A stretch of DNA of 64,000 nt from Vibrio sonorensis (lineage in GTDB: Bacteria; Pseudomonadota; Gammaproteobacteria; Enterobacterales; Vibrionaceae), in NCBI RefSeq assembly GCF_001854765.1, contig NZ_LJJE01000002.1:344672-408671 (forward strand). Direction: 5' to 3'. The notes beneath the pieces were generated by a model. The model was given only the letters and a program-made list of their open reading frames with translations, was not told where the DNA came from and ran no database searches. Below are positions 15,821-25,242 of the stretch, one piece after another. The position numbers were made by a program, and so were the translations under genes. How positions within the stretch are numbered: the first letter of the stretch is position 1; each line of letters begins with the position of its first letter.

Positions 15821-18286
15821 ATGCTTAAGAAAGGCTTAGATTTATCTAAACTTGCCCCGGCTCAAGTTGATTTGAGTAAACTTAAAAGTAAATTGTCATC
15901 TGGTAATGCCGTATTAATTACAGGTGCAGGCTTCTCTCTTGACTGCGAAAATATTACTGGTGGTAACCCTCCTCTAGCAGGTGCTTTGTCTGAGAAGTTT
16001 TGTGAGGAGTTTGGGCTACCGATCACTGACGACCTTAAATATACCTCTGATGTTTGTATAACGTTGGGAGACAAAGAGGACGTACTTCAAGTTCTAAAAG
16101 ACAACTATTCACTAGTTGCGGCATCTCAAGCTAATATTGATATATGCAGTATTCCTTGGCGTAGAATATACACAACTAACTATGATAACAGTATTGAACT
16201 AAGCTATTTAGCCAATAAAAAGAGCATTGAATCACTATCTCTTCTAGATAAGCCTCAAGACTACATCAAGCACGAAAAAGCAATATGCTTACATTTAAAT
16301 GGTTCAATCCAAAATGCCGCCGTTGATGATTTGGATACAAAAATTAAGCTATCAGATGCGTCATATATGTCTGCTGACTTTTTTCTAGACTCAAAGTGGC
16401 GAAATGTGTTTAATCGAGACGTGGAACATTGCTCTGCTTTAGTGTTTGTTGGTTACTCTCTCTATGATTTTGATATTGAAAAAGTGCTAAATGACCGCCC
16501 TCACCTCGCAGACAAGACTTACTTCGTTGTGCATGACGGAGCATCACATCAATTAACTTATAAATTATCTAAATATGGCCACGTAACTCAAATTGGTACT
16601 TCTGGTTTTGGTGAGCTAGTTAAGGAAGTTATCGTTGACAAAGATGACGTGCTAATGCCTAGTTGTTTTACTAAGAGAGTTGTAAATGAGGAAGACAGCA
16701 ACCTAGATGATGTTGCAACTCAATTGATGTTGCTTTTTGGCAAGTATACTAATACCGATGTCGATACCGTGGTGAGAAAAGGTTTTGATGTACCTTTTAT
16801 GTTTGAACGTTCAGTATCAACCGAAATTCTAACCCATTTGATGGACAAAAAGCATGTGTTCATTCAGAGTGACCTTGGTAATGGCAAATCCGTTCTAATG
16901 AGCCATATCGCATCCTCGGCGACACTCTATGGGCAGAGTGTTTGGGAGATGACTAATTTTGAAGATGACGCCTGTAAAGATCTAGATATACTGGCAAATT
17001 TAGCAGGAGATCATTTAGTCATTATTGACGACATCAGTGATCAAAAAGAGTTTTTCGATTACTTCACTGCGATGCTTCCCTCGAATATTACGCTATTGCT
17101 ATCCGACAGATCTGTAAGTTCATTCTCAAATATTCAGCAATTCGCAGATAGTGGCGTCCCAATAAACGTATTTAGTTTGAATGAGTTGCTTGATACTGAG
17201 ATTGAACAACTAATATCCATCCTAGACGACCAAAACTTATGGAAGCAATACACAGGGTGGAGTCGAGCTAAGAAGGTCAATTTAATACGTGAAGGGTATA
17301 ACAGCCAGCTATCAAATGTACTACTAGAGCTTCTTAAAAGTCCCGATATAAAAGATCGAGTATTAAATTTGCTGACGGAGCTAACGTCAGAACCAAAGTA
17401 TAAAAAAACTTTGTTTGCTTTGGCTTTATGTGACGTTTTTAACATTAGGAAAGATCCAGTAAACATCAGTGATATCGCTGGTAACGAAGAGATATTAACG
17501 GCAAAGTTTAGAGACACGGATGCATTTACAACTCTATTTTCTGTTAGTTCAGACAGTACAATACTTGCTAAGTCAAGTATCTTGAGTCTTTTTATTATCA
17601 ACAATATCCTAACGGACAGTTATGTTGTAGAAAATTGTCTTGAGATTATGGGGAGAATCGATAATAGGGATGAGCATCACCTAAAGACACTGCACTCAAA
17701 ACTAAGGACGTTTAGTAATGTTGAAAAGTTGATCCCACAAAAGCAAGCTTCATTGAATAACTATTTTGTTGAATTGAAACGTCGATGCACATGGTTAACT
17801 AGACACCCGCACTTCTGGGTTCAATATGCGATGTGTCGACTTAGTTTTGGTGATACCTCTACAGCTCAACAACATCTAGATTCTGCATATGAATTCGCTG
17901 CATTGCGAACTAACGGGTCGTCAAGTTATCACACCGAAAATATTGATACTCAACAAGCTCGCCTCTATCTCATGGAAGTGACAGAGGGGACAATATCTGA
18001 ACGAGAGAAATCTGAACGTTTTGAAAAAGCACATGCGTTACTACTAGGTGTAAAAAATGATAATAAACGCTTCAGGCAAGTTCTTAAATACGAAGATGTT
18101 TTTGACTGTAGCTATAGTGCCTTTGGTAAAGGCAAGCAAGCTAACTTCGAGCACGCTTGTAAGCGTATGCTTCAGGATGCTCAAGAGGCTAAGGCAGAAG
18201 CGACAGCTACCGAGCGAATTAATTTCATTGTTCTCTCTATCGAAAAGTTAACTAGTATTCTTGAATCAATTAAGACGACTAGATAA
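15821..18286 (+). CDS. SIR2-STAND protein, probable anti-phage NADase (Avs5-like)
   Basis: An 821-residue protein combining an N-terminal SIR2-type domain with a P-loop NTPase and a helical C terminus. SIR2 motifs in order: NAVLITGAGFSLD (near residue 30), YTTNYDNS (near 125), the presumed catalytic His in LHLNGS and VFVGYSLYDFD. The NTPase has Walker A DLGNGKS near residue 353 and Walker B HLVIIDDISD near 403, followed by LLLSDRS. Residues 550-821 look like helical repeats. Known SIR2-STAND proteins (Avs5) sense a phage component through the C-terminal part and deplete NAD; the trigger here is unknown. GAGG precedes the ATG; the gene ends at its own terminator. It is the most plausible cargo of the island. 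Confidence 0.82.
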   Translation: MLKKGLDLSKLAPAQVDLSKLKSKLSSGNAVLITGAGFSLDCENITGGNPPLAGALSEKFCEEFGLPITDDLKYTSDVCITLGDKEDVLQVLKDNYSLVAASQANIDICSIPWRRIYTTNYDNSIELSYLANKKSIESLSLLDKPQDYIKHEKAICLHLNGSIQNAAVDDLDTKIKLSDASYMSADFFLDSKWRNVFNRDVEHCSALVFVGYSLYDFDIEKVLNDRPHLADKTYFVVHDGASHQLTYKLSKYGHVTQIGTSGFGELVKEVIVDKDDVLMPSCFTKRVVNEEDSNLDDVATQLMLLFGKYTNTDVDTVVRKGFDVPFMFERSVSTEILTHLMDKKHVFIQSDLGNGKSVLMSHIASSATLYGQSVWEMTNFEDDACKDLDILANLAGDHLVIIDDISDQKEFFDYFTAMLPSNITLLLSDRSVSSFSNIQQFADSGVPINVFSLNELLDTEIEQLISILDDQNLWKQYTGWSRAKKVNLIREGYNSQLSNVLLELLKSPDIKDRVLNLLTELTSEPKYKKTLFALALCDVFNIRKDPVNISDIAGNEEILTAKFRDTDAFTTLFSVSSDSTILAKSSILSLFIINNILTDSYVVENCLEIMGRIDNRDEHHLKTLHSKLRTFSNVEKLIPQKQASLNNYFVELKRRCTWLTRHPHFWVQYAMCRLSFGDTSTAQQHLDSAYEFAALRTNGSSSYHTENIDTQQARLYLMEVTEGTISEREKSERFEKAHALLLGVKNDNKRFRQVLKYEDVFDCSYSAFGKGKQANFEHACKRMLQDAQEAKAEATATERINFIVLSIEKLTSILESIKTTR

Positions 18287-18302
18287 AGTTTGTTGTTTAG
18301 AA

Positions 18303-18330
18303 ACCGAGCTCAATGAGTTCGGTTTTTTTT
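18303..18330 (+). terminator. Terminator of the SIR2-STAND gene
   Basis: ACCGAGCTC (18303-18311), three-base loop, GAGTTCGGT (18315-18323; one G-U pair), then eight T residues. Confidence 0.9.
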
Positions 18331-18572
18331 GAGATATTAGAGGAAGACTACTTGATTGATGTGAGCTTGTAGTCAATGAAATATTACGGATGTGATCTAT
18401 TCAGATTGGGTATTTATAAGCGTTCAAAATACGAAGAAAACCATTAACATAAGGCATGGTATTAAACGATTTATATACTTTAAGCCGTTAATAGTTTGAA
18501 GATGTTCGCCCTACCAGAAAAGGCGACTTACTGTCAGAGTAACTTGGAATATACATCTAATCAAAAGAAGAG

Positions 18573-18627
18573 CTCCGCTATCGCGGGAATCCCCCCTCGA
18601 ATTGAATTTTCAATTCAACGCGAGGAG
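18573..18627. repeat. Adjacent hairpins in the central island spacer
   Basis: CCGC-TATC-GCGG (18575-18586) is followed by a larger structure at 18595-18625, in which CCTCG/CGAGG flanks GAATTGAA (18599-18606) and TTCAATTC (18609-18616). The spacer 18331-18690 holds no gene. Placement between convergent transcripts next to the helicase-type gene makes a replication origin or nick site possible, but this is speculation. Confidence 0.5.
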
Positions 18628-18690
18628 CGATTTTGTATGTGTTTAAACTACACAGACTACATTTGTTGGTTTAGTTTGTGCAGATTAAAC

Positions 18691-20150
18691 TCACTCCAAC
18701 AGAATAATAGTATGCTTATTATGTTGTCCTCTAGTCACTTTTATTGCAGGAATAGGGCGTTCCTGTAACGTAATTAGTGATTCCGATATTAGTTTACTAT
18801 TCCATGCTCGACCCAAATAGTTTTTAAGAGGAGTTCTTGTAATTTGATTGCTTTTCCCCTGCTCGCAAAGCGTCTTGATTGCAGCAAGGACGATATCCGC
18901 CATTTGTTCTTTTCTTTCCGCAACATGAGCTTCTCTTTCTGTGTTGAATGTGTACCTCACGGAGCTATGCCAGTATTCAATCCACGCTAATGCCGCATTC
19001 AGATGATTTTCATTAACTTGATTAGTTTTATCACAAATAGCGAACATCATGGCGTACATCGTGGCGTAATGACTTGCACGAGTCATTAGACTTTGCTCTA
19101 CCGAATCATTGGGACCGAGACTTCTTAACGTTTTGTACACGGCTTTATATCGTTCTTTATAGCTTTCAGTGAACTCTAGTTGTTCGTTGTCCGAATTAGC
19201 CCAGTAGAGTATATCGTTAAGTTGTTCTGCTAATTCATCAAGGACTACTTGCTTAGTAGTGTGAGGGAATGCTTCACCTTCCTTTCCGAATAAGCGGTAT
19301 ATTGGAAACCTGTTAGCAAACCCGTTTGTAACTGATGAGTTAGACAACTCTTTGCTAAACTCCCGTGGAGTTATATGTCCAACGATCGCAACGTGCGGGT
19401 TAGTACAGGTGTACGGATCTGACTTAGTCATTGAAGTCAGTGTTTTCCCGTCAAATAACTTGCGTATTGTTGCGCTTAGTATTGAGTCCTTTGCATTGCA
19501 TTTTGATAATACACTCTGAAATTCAGCCTCTATCATAACCAGACGCTTGTCATCGCCCTCTGGGGTGTTTGTATCTCTCAAATGGTTACTTAACCCTTCA
19601 CCACTCGCTAGTCCTCCAGATGTTATTGGTGCATATAGCGGGAAGCCGCAAGAGTCGTTCTCTCCAGCAAGTTTGTTTGCTGTATCGATTAGAGCCGATA
19701 CTTGATCGTCGCTAAGTCCTTTCCCTTCGCCAGTTCTGGCTAGCATGACTACATTTAGGCGATGTTCTGTTACGCCTGCTCCAAACGGTGTCACTTTCCT
19801 GTCTCGAGGAATCGAAATGGATAAGATGCTCATTAAAGTCATGACTATCGCTTCAAAATGAGCTTCCGTGCCTTGCTAAGAGCCGTAGCTATTTGACTCA
19901 AAATTCCGTATCTACCTTCAGGTGGTAAGTATGGTCTTATCTTAACGACAGATTCTTCTTGTTCTGAGCTATTTTGGGATTGCGTGAGCGAAGCAGGGCT
20001 GACGTCACTTCCTTTTTTATTCCCCGTGTAATTATTGTTTTTAGATTTTCGTTTAGATGTAACTTTGTTCGTTGACACATCATTCAAGTTGTCTACTGTA
20101 GAAGTCTTACTATCTTTTTTGTTGAAGGCTTTACTTAATAATTTAATCAT
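18691..20150 (-). pseudogene. DUF3987 helicase/primase-type replication protein, frameshifted
   Basis: Two frames belong to one gene. The first (20150 down to 19845) ends with PYLPPEGRYGILSQIATALSK, the usual start of the DUF3987 core; the second contains AHFEAIVMTLMSILSISIP, the Walker-like LARTGEGKG and IEAEFQSVLSKC, GHITPREF and RFPIYRLF. Restoring one G in AAGGCACGG (19871 region, GGG to GG) fuses them into about 486 residues. DUF3987 proteins are P-loop ATPases typical of phages, satellites and plasmids, probably replicative helicases. ATG 20150 lies 12 bp past the integrase stop, so the genes are probably cotranscribed. Confidence 0.7.
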
Positions 20151-20162
20151 GGCTATGGTTAA

Positions 20163-21266
20163 CTACTTTAATACTGGTTGAATATTCTGTGTTTCTTTTG
20201 AATCGATGGATTCTATATATGGCTTGTAAACACTTGGTTCAAAACCATTGCCGTAGACGGCTCTAGTTATAGATAATTTATTTTCTATGGATGAACCGTG
20301 TCCTACCATATTCATAATGACCTCTTCAGGAACTTCGTTTTGATACAGTTCATCAACAAATGTATGCCTAAATGAATGCGCAGTTTTATCTCTTGGCATA
20401 TTTAATGAGGTTCTAATTCTTGAAAACCAATCTGAAACAGAATTAGAGTAGTATCCGTCAATTTGTTTTAAAGATTTAAATATCCTTCCATTATCAATGT
20501 TTTTTACAAAATCTAAAAAACCCAGTCGTATTAATTCAGAATGAATTGGTATGAATCGACGACTACATATATTCTTTAACTTCTTGTCGTCACTGTCATT
20601 ATTAATGCTTATACAAGCGATGCCTTTAATGAAGACAATATCATCCGTATATAGCGAGCAGACTTCATTAAGCCTTGCTCCTGTATATCTGAGCAGTAAA
20701 GGTATCCAATGGTAGTAGGTATGCTTAGGTTGTGTTTGCTTAAAAACCTTATGATTAAAAATGCTCTTCAAGTCGTCATTACTGAACTTATTACGAGCAT
20801 TTTTAGTCGCTAGCCTTGATCTCTTGATTGATTTAAATGGATTTGATTTGGTGTAACCTCTTTCTTTGCACCACTCCATGTAAGATGAGCATGACTCAAT
20901 GATTCCTTTTATTGTTGACCCTGATAATGGTTCTTCCAGTAACTCTAGATTTTTCAAATATATGTCAATGTGAGCTAATCCAATGAAATTCTGGTTCTTT
21001 TGGGCATTCTTTGGATATCGAGTAAGCTTATTGATGCCACCCTCAACTTGCTTGATGCAAATGTTGTAGAAATATGGTGCTGCTATTAAGTCTAGCAACA
21101 CTTTAATTCGCTTTACTTTTGAGGTTATATATTTTTCAGTTGAGTTACTATTTGTCCTTAACCAGTCAATGTACTCGTCTAAATGACTATTATGATCTTT
21201 GAATCTAATTGTTAACTTAAATTTTATGATGCTAACAATGCTGAGAAATAACATGTATATATTCAT
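20163..21266 (-). CDS. Tyrosine recombinase 1 of the island
   Basis: Phage-type integrase of 367 residues. The catalytic domain is complete: Arg in YTGARLNEVC, HSFRHT (His-x-x-Arg), the second His in MVGHGS and the nucleophile Tyr in RAVYGNG. The N terminus is shorter than in its neighbour and lacks the IPxxxR...FGGRREIKRSLRT arm-binding segment; it starts directly with a SAM-like core-binding domain. It is clearly related to recombinase 2 (shared HxELxRLGFLDFVK and GARLNEVC strings), so the pair looks like a duplication or two integration modules. It could be the only intact recombinase. Confidence 0.88.
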   Translation of the reverse strand: MNIYMLFLSIVSIIKFKLTIRFKDHNSHLDEYIDWLRTNSNSTEKYITSKVKRIKVLLDLIAAPYFYNICIKQVEGGINKLTRYPKNAQKNQNFIGLAHIDIYLKNLELLEEPLSGSTIKGIIESCSSYMEWCKERGYTKSNPFKSIKRSRLATKNARNKFSNDDLKSIFNHKVFKQTQPKHTYYHWIPLLLRYTGARLNEVCSLYTDDIVFIKGIACISINNDSDDKKLKNICSRRFIPIHSELIRLGFLDFVKNIDNGRIFKSLKQIDGYYSNSVSDWFSRIRTSLNMPRDKTAHSFRHTFVDELYQNEVPEEVIMNMVGHGSSIENKLSITRAVYGNGFEPSVYKPYIESIDSKETQNIQPVLK

Positions 21267-21553
21267 ATCTTAATCCGTAAATTAAATTATATAAGTTAAC
21301 AAGGCCTCGTAACTTGGTTGAAGAATCTAATACAGAATTTAATTATATGGAAGGCAATGATCGGTGATGGAAATAATAACCACACTAATTTGTGTGGCAT
21401 TATAGTCGGTCAAAAATGGCATTGAAGTCGGTCAGAGGTTGATATTTTGTTAAATGTGGTTTTCTTGATAAAAACAGGCACTTACGGGGTTGTGTTAATT
21501 TTTATAGCTAAATGTAGCGCTTATTATAGGTCAGTTGACTAAAAAATAGTCAT

Positions 21554-21604
21554 AACTCACCTGAAATAAGTCGTGAAAACAGAAAACTCACCTGAAATAA
21601 GTCG
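21554..21604. repeat. Two direct repeats between the recombinase genes
   Basis: AACTCACCTGAAATAAGTCG occurs exactly at 21554-21573 and 21585-21604 (period 31). Shorter GTCGGTCA-type strings lie upstream near 21405-21440. The 370-bp gap has no gene. The arrangement suits arm-type or excisionase binding sites or an operator pair for the recombinase promoter. Confidence 0.65.
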
Positions 21605-21638
21605 GAAAAAGATCTGGTATGACCAGTTTAATCGGTCG

Positions 21639-22897
21639 TTAATTGAGCGTTATAGGAGGTAGTTTATGAATTGCTTCTGCCAACTTTTGTATTTTTAACC
21701 TCTTTGCATATCTATCGTATGTGATTGTACCGCTACTATGTCCAAAAATTTCTGCGGCGACTTCTACATTAACGTCGGAATTCTTGAAATACGTCGCTAC
21801 AGTATGGCGGAATGAGTGGAAGTCATGTCCACGATTAAAGCTATGCTGCTTTTAAATCTAGTAAACCATTTGCTAGCTACAGTTCCATACCCATCTCGTC
21901 GAAGCGGTAGACTACAGAACAATCGGTCGTGTGTTTGAGCTTTTACAAAGTCGAGGAAGCCTAGTCGAAGAAGTTCGTTGTGGATAGGGATAACTCTTTC
22001 GCTGTTTAGGTTTTTTAGTCGTTGGTCGGGGCGTGCTGCTCTAATCCGAATACACCAAGTTTCATCGAGTCTGGCGATGTCATCGGTATAAAGTTGGCAA
22101 AGCTCATTTAGTCTAGCTCCAGTGTATATTGCGAGTAACGGCAGCCAATATTGGTAATGGTGCTTGAATGTCTTTTTGGTGAAGATGTCGTTACTGAATA
22201 TCTTTCGAAGTTGTTCAGTTGTGTAGTGATTCTTTGAATCACTATCTTTGCGTGTCTTCTTAAACTTAATTGATTTGAATGGGTTTACGTCAGTATGTTC
22301 ATTCTGCAAGCACCATTCAAAGAATGAGGACAGCTTTTGTACATAGTCTTTTATACTGGATTCGGAGAGCCCCTGCTTTTTAACCTGTTGATTGAGACTT
22401 AAGATCTGTAAGTTAGTTAGTCCTTTGAACTCGGGAAGTTTTTTTGAATTCGCAGGGAAGCTTTTGAGTTGGTAGCGAATGCGCTCTGCGTCAGCTCTTC
22501 TGACATCTTTTAATTTCGTTTTGTTCAATAGCTCAAGCACTATTTTACACTTCGCCTTTTGTCCTTCTAATGTCTTGGTAGAAACATAGTCTGACTTGTA
22601 AGTGCAATAGAGTTCTAATAACTCGAATGGAGTGAGTTCCTTCTTCGATGTTCTTTTTGAGGGCGTCGAAGGTGTTTTGTAAGAGACTGCTTGAAAAGGT
22701 GAGTCTTGAGATTGGGATAGAAGTGTTTTTCTTGCTTCGAGTTCTAACTCGAGGGCGGCAACTTTCGCTTGTTCAAGAACCGTGGTACGTAGAGAACGTT
22801 TTATTTCTCGTCGTCCACCAAAAAGGGCTCGTTGCATCGCTGGAATTTGAAAGCGGAAATACCAAGTTCCAGTTTTTGATTGTGTGAGATATCGCAT
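21639..22897 (-). pseudogene. Tyrosine recombinase 2, att-proximal, frameshifted near its C terminus
   Basis: The frame from ATG 22897 (MRYLTQSKTGTWYFRFQIP) carries the arm-binding and core-binding domains and the first catalytic Arg (YTGARLNELC), then goes out of frame after WFTRFKSSI. In the next frame the missing part reads FNRGHDFHSFRHTVATYF, AEIFGHSSG and TITYDRYAKRL, with all remaining catalytic residues, and stops at 21639. Restoring one G (AGC to GGC codon at 21840) rebuilds about 419 residues. The TTG at 22909 is not needed as start. Position beside attR fits the integrase of the element. Whether the shift is real decides if the island can still move. Confidence 0.75.
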
Positions 22898-22950
22898 GTT
22901 TAGTACCAAGATTTAGTACAAACAGCCAAATAATCGAATCCAAAAATACA

Positions 22951-22981
22951 AAAAGGGCGATAAGTCAGTAACTTATCGCCC
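22951..22981 (-). terminator. Island-supplied terminator for ssrA
   Basis: GGGCGATAAGT (22955-22965) pairs with ACTTATCGCCC (22971-22981); on the minus strand it is followed by TTTTTG. The stem is unlike the displaced original terminator at 13811, as expected if the element carries its own copy. Confidence 0.85.
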
Positions 22982-23013
22982 TTTCCAAACGTTTGGTGGA
23001 GCTGGCGGGAGTT
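22980..23013. repeat. attR: ssrA-proximal 34-bp copy
   Basis: Identical to 13832-13865. It contains the 3' end of the intact tmRNA gene plus 14 bases beyond the CCA, so insertion keeps ssrA functional. Confidence 0.9.
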
Positions 23014-23360
23014 GAACCCGCGTCCGAAAACCATTCATCTTTGGTACTACATGCTTAGTCGATCTTTAATTTCACCACCGCCTGCGAACCGACACGCGAA
23101 CGAATAGCTAACCTGAATTATATCTTACGCTTCATCTCTCAGGTGGGAGAATCCACGCCAGCTTGATTGGGTTTGATCCCTTGTAATTCCCCGTCCTACA
23201 AGCGGAGGCTAGGGCAAGAGAGCTCTGAGCAGGTTATTAAGCTGCTAGTGCGTAGTTTTCGTCGTTTGCGACTATTTTTTTGCGGTTGTTTTACGAGGCC
23301 TACCGCACCTCGGCATGCACCTCAGACTGCAAAATTCCCGTCGAATCCTGAATCAGCCCC
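22994..23360 (-). ncRNA. ssrA: Transfer-messenger RNA
   Basis: tmRNA rescues stalled ribosomes with SmpB. The 367-nt gene begins GGGGCTGATTC and ends in an encoded CCA; the 3' arm TTCAACTCCCGCCAGCTCCACCA is recognisable in two halves (the T-arm and acceptor strand). The tag reading frame at 23237-23269 starts with the resume codon GCA and encodes ANDENYALAA followed by TAA TAA, the gammaproteobacterial form. smpB lies directly upstream on the same strand. Its 3' end is the integration site of the island. Confidence 0.97.
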
Positions 23361-23374
23361 AAGGTTGAATTCGC

Positions 23375-23402
23375 ATACTACCAGAAAAGCCAAGGCTGTC
23401 CA
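23375..23402 (-). promoter_or_regulatory. Probable sigma-70 promoter of ssrA
   Basis: On the minus strand, TGGACA and TAGTAT are 16 bp apart, ending 14 bases before the mature 5' end of tmRNA. Confidence 0.5.
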
Positions 23403-23427
23403 GTAAGATGCGTTTAACTGGTCAAGT

Positions 23428-23913
23428 TTAGCGCAGTGAGCTTTTCATTACGCGCGCTTTTTGACGCTGCCAGTCTCTATCTTTGATATCGGTGCGTTTG
23501 TCGTGCATCTTCTTACCTTTGGCAACGCCGATCTTGATTTTTACCCAAGAGCGTGACCAATAGAGTGAAAGTGCCGTCAGCGTCATACCTTCTCGGTTGA
23601 TGCGGCCAAACAAGTTGTCGATTTCTCTGCGAGACATGAGTAGTTTACGAGTACGCGTTGGGTCCGCTACTACATGTGTAGAAGCTTGCGATAACGGGGT
23701 AATCGTCATACCACTGATAAAGGCTTCGCCATTGCGAATAAATACATAACTTTCAGCGATGTTAGCCTTGCCCTGACGTAGGGATTTGACTTCCCAACCC
23801 TGAAGTTCCATACCCGCTTCAATCTCGTCTTCAATGAAGTACTCGTGGCGAGCTTTTTTGTTCAGCGCGATAGTATTACTACCCGCTTTTGTCTTAGATT
23901 TCTTCTTTGCCAT
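23428..23913 (-). CDS. smpB: SsrA-binding protein SmpB
   Basis: Small basic protein that binds tmRNA and places it in the ribosomal A site. The 161 residues match the family length; [22 protein letters not shown], the central GxA.I.ESYV and the C-terminal [17 protein letters not shown], which becomes helical in the mRNA channel, are typical. It lies just upstream of ssrA on the same strand. Divergent from ratA. Confidence 0.98.
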   Translation of the reverse strand: MAKKKSKTKAGSNTIALNKKARHEYFIEDEIEAGMELQGWEVKSLRQGKANIAESYVFIRNGEAFISGMTITPLSQASTHVVADPTRTRKLLMSRREIDNLFGRINREGMTLTALSLYWSRSWVKIKIGVAKGKKMHDKRTDIKDRDWQRQKARVMKSSLR

Positions 23914-24030
23914 AATCGCTGCATTATACGGTGTGGGAACGGGTTAGGAAATCCTAAATTTGCGCTTGCTTCAAATAAAAGTAAAATTACTGTCACAACT
24001 GACTCAGTCTAGTCGGTAATAGGAGTCTAT

Positions 24031-24474
24031 ATGAAGCAAATAAGTCGTTCTGCATTGGTGTCGTTTAGTGCAGAGCAGATGTTTGAACTGGTCAATGATG
24101 TCGCCAAGTATCCAGAGTTCCTTCCGGGATGTTCTGGTTCGCGTGTACTTGAATCGTCAGACTCTGCCATGGTTGCTTCGGTTGATGTATCTAAGGCGGG
24201 TATCAGTAAAACCTTTACCACTTCGAATGAGTTGGTTCCGGGTGAAGCGATTGTGATGAACTTAGTTGACGGCCCTTTTAAAACCCTAAGAGGCGGTTGG
24301 TTCTTTACAGTGTTAGATGAGCAAGCCTGTAAGGTTGAGCTAAAGCTTGAATTTGAGTTCTCTAGCAAGATGATAGAAATTGCCTTCGGTAAAATTTTTA
24401 ACGAGCTGACTGGCAATATGGTTAATGCTTTTACCAAGCGTGCAAAAGAGGTTTACCCTTGCTATGAGTATTGA
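24031..24474 (+). CDS. ratA: RatA/COQ10-family START-domain protein
   Basis: A 147-residue SRPBCC (START-like) protein. [34 protein letters not shown] is the hallmark N terminus (shown here in part), followed by the hydrophobic pocket. E. coli RatA was described as blocking 70S ribosome association, while the eukaryotic relative COQ10 binds ubiquinone; which role holds here is unknown. AGGAG lies 7 bases before the ATG. Overlaps rnfH by 11 bp, the standard ratAB pair next to smpB. Confidence 0.93.
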   Translation: MKQISRSALVSFSAEQMFELVNDVAKYPEFLPGCSGSRVLESSDSAMVASVDVSKAGISKTFTTSNELVPGEAIVMNLVDGPFKTLRGGWFFTVLDEQACKVELKLEFEFSSKMIEIAFGKIFNELTGNMVNAFTKRAKEVYPCYEY

Positions 24475-24826
24475 GTCAGACATGATTCACGTGGAAGTGG
24501 TGTACGCCCTTCCTGAAGAGCAAAGAGTCTTTACTTTGGTCGTCAATAAAGAGATGACGGTTGAGGAGATCATCGTCCAGTCTGGCGTTTTGGCGCTTTA
24601 TCCTGAAATTGACCTTAAAAAGAACAAAGTGGGTGTGTTTAGTCGTAACGTTAAACTAGACGCGACTGTGCGTGACAAAGATCGGATTGAAATCTATCGT
24701 CCACTTTTAGCGGATCCGAAAGAGATCAGGCGCAAGCGTGCAGAACAAGCAAAAGCGGCGGGGAAAGCGGATCCCGTGACTGGGGGCAAAAAGAACCCGC
24801 AGAGAAAGTCAGAAACGGCGAATTAA
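24464..24826 (+). CDS. rnfH: RnfH/RatB ubiquitin-fold protein
   Basis: About 120 residues with a beta-grasp fold: [18 protein letters not shown] opens the sheet and DRIEIYRPL closes it. RnfH proteins are often annotated with RatA as a toxin-antitoxin pair, but direct evidence is thin. The ATG at 24464 overlaps ratA by 11 bp, suggesting translational coupling; ATG 24482 (MIHVEVV) is also possible. A basic tail ([16 protein letters not shown]) is present. The terminator at 24841 closes the pair. Confidence 0.9.
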   Translation: MSIESDMIHVEVVYALPEEQRVFTLVVNKEMTVEEIIVQSGVLALYPEIDLKKNKVGVFSRNVKLDATVRDKDRIEIYRPLLADPKEIRRKRAEQAKAAGKADPVTGGKKNPQRKSETAN

Positions 24827-24840
24827 TCTCGGAAATAGAA

Positions 24841-24868
24841 AAAAGCTCGCTAAATGCGAGCTTTTTTA
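24841..24868. terminator. Bidirectional terminator between rnfH and bamE
   Basis: AAAAGCTCGC (24841-24850), five-base loop, GCGAGCTTTT (24856-24865), with T runs on both strands. Confidence 0.9.
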
Positions 24869-24882
24869 TGTTCTGTCACGAA

Positions 24883-25242
24883 TTAGTTGATGCTTTCGAA
24901 GAAGCGGTCACCGATAACAAAGTCACCGTTTACATCGAGTAATCGGCCTTCTGGGTCGAAGTTTACAATCAGGTTCTTTTGAATAGAGTCTGAGTGACCT
25001 TCCGTGTGGTGATAAATGTAGTACCAAGTATCAGGGAATCCGTTTTCCACCAACATTGGCGAGCCCATCACAAAGCGTACCTGTTCTTTTGTCATACCAA
25101 ATTTAAGCTTGTCTACGTCGGTTTGTTCAACGTAATTGCCTTGGTTAATGTCGATACGGTAAACCAGTTTCTCTGCGATAGAACAGCCGGTTAGCATTGT
25201 GAGTGCGAGTGGAACCGCGATAAGCCACTTTTTAAATTGCAT
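24883..25242 (-). CDS. bamE: Outer-membrane assembly lipoprotein BamE
   Basis: Lipoprotein of the beta-barrel assembly complex (formerly SmpA). The N terminus [18 protein letters not shown] is a lipoprotein signal with lipobox LTGC. The conserved [26 protein letters not shown] region and the DTWYYIYH strand are present. ATG 25242 is preferred over the in-frame TTG two codons upstream. Convergent with rnfH, as in many gammaproteobacteria. Confidence 0.96.
   Translation of the reverse strand: MQFKKWLIAVPLALTMLTGCSIAEKLVYRIDINQGNYVEQTDVDKLKFGMTKEQVRFVMGSPMLVENGFPDTWYYIYHHTEGHSDSIQKNLIVNFDPEGRLLDVNGDFVIGDRFFESIN

Larger units (their letters stand above)
13832..23013. mobile_element. Genomic island integrated in the 3' end of ssrA
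   Basis: A 9.1-kb segment is bounded by 34-bp direct repeats (13832-13865 and 22980-23013) that include the last 20 bases of tmRNA with its CCA. Two tyrosine recombinase genes lie next to the ssrA side, as is usual for elements using tRNA or tmRNA genes. Contents from left to right: HUH-like protein, frameshifted unknown gene, SIR2-STAND defence-type protein, a hairpin region, DUF3987 helicase-type protein, integrase 1, integrase 2. Base composition is more A+T-rich than the flanks. It resembles a small mobilisable element or phage satellite; no capsid, terminase or conjugation genes are seen. Confidence 0.9.

Noticed and set aside
17134..17604. 156-codon frame antisense to the SIR2-STAND gene
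   Set aside because: No ribosome-binding site or protein-like motifs; it lies fully within a well-supported gene.
13832..23013. Complete prophage
   Set aside because: Integrases and a helicase-type gene are present, but no capsid, portal, terminase, tail or lysis gene is seen.
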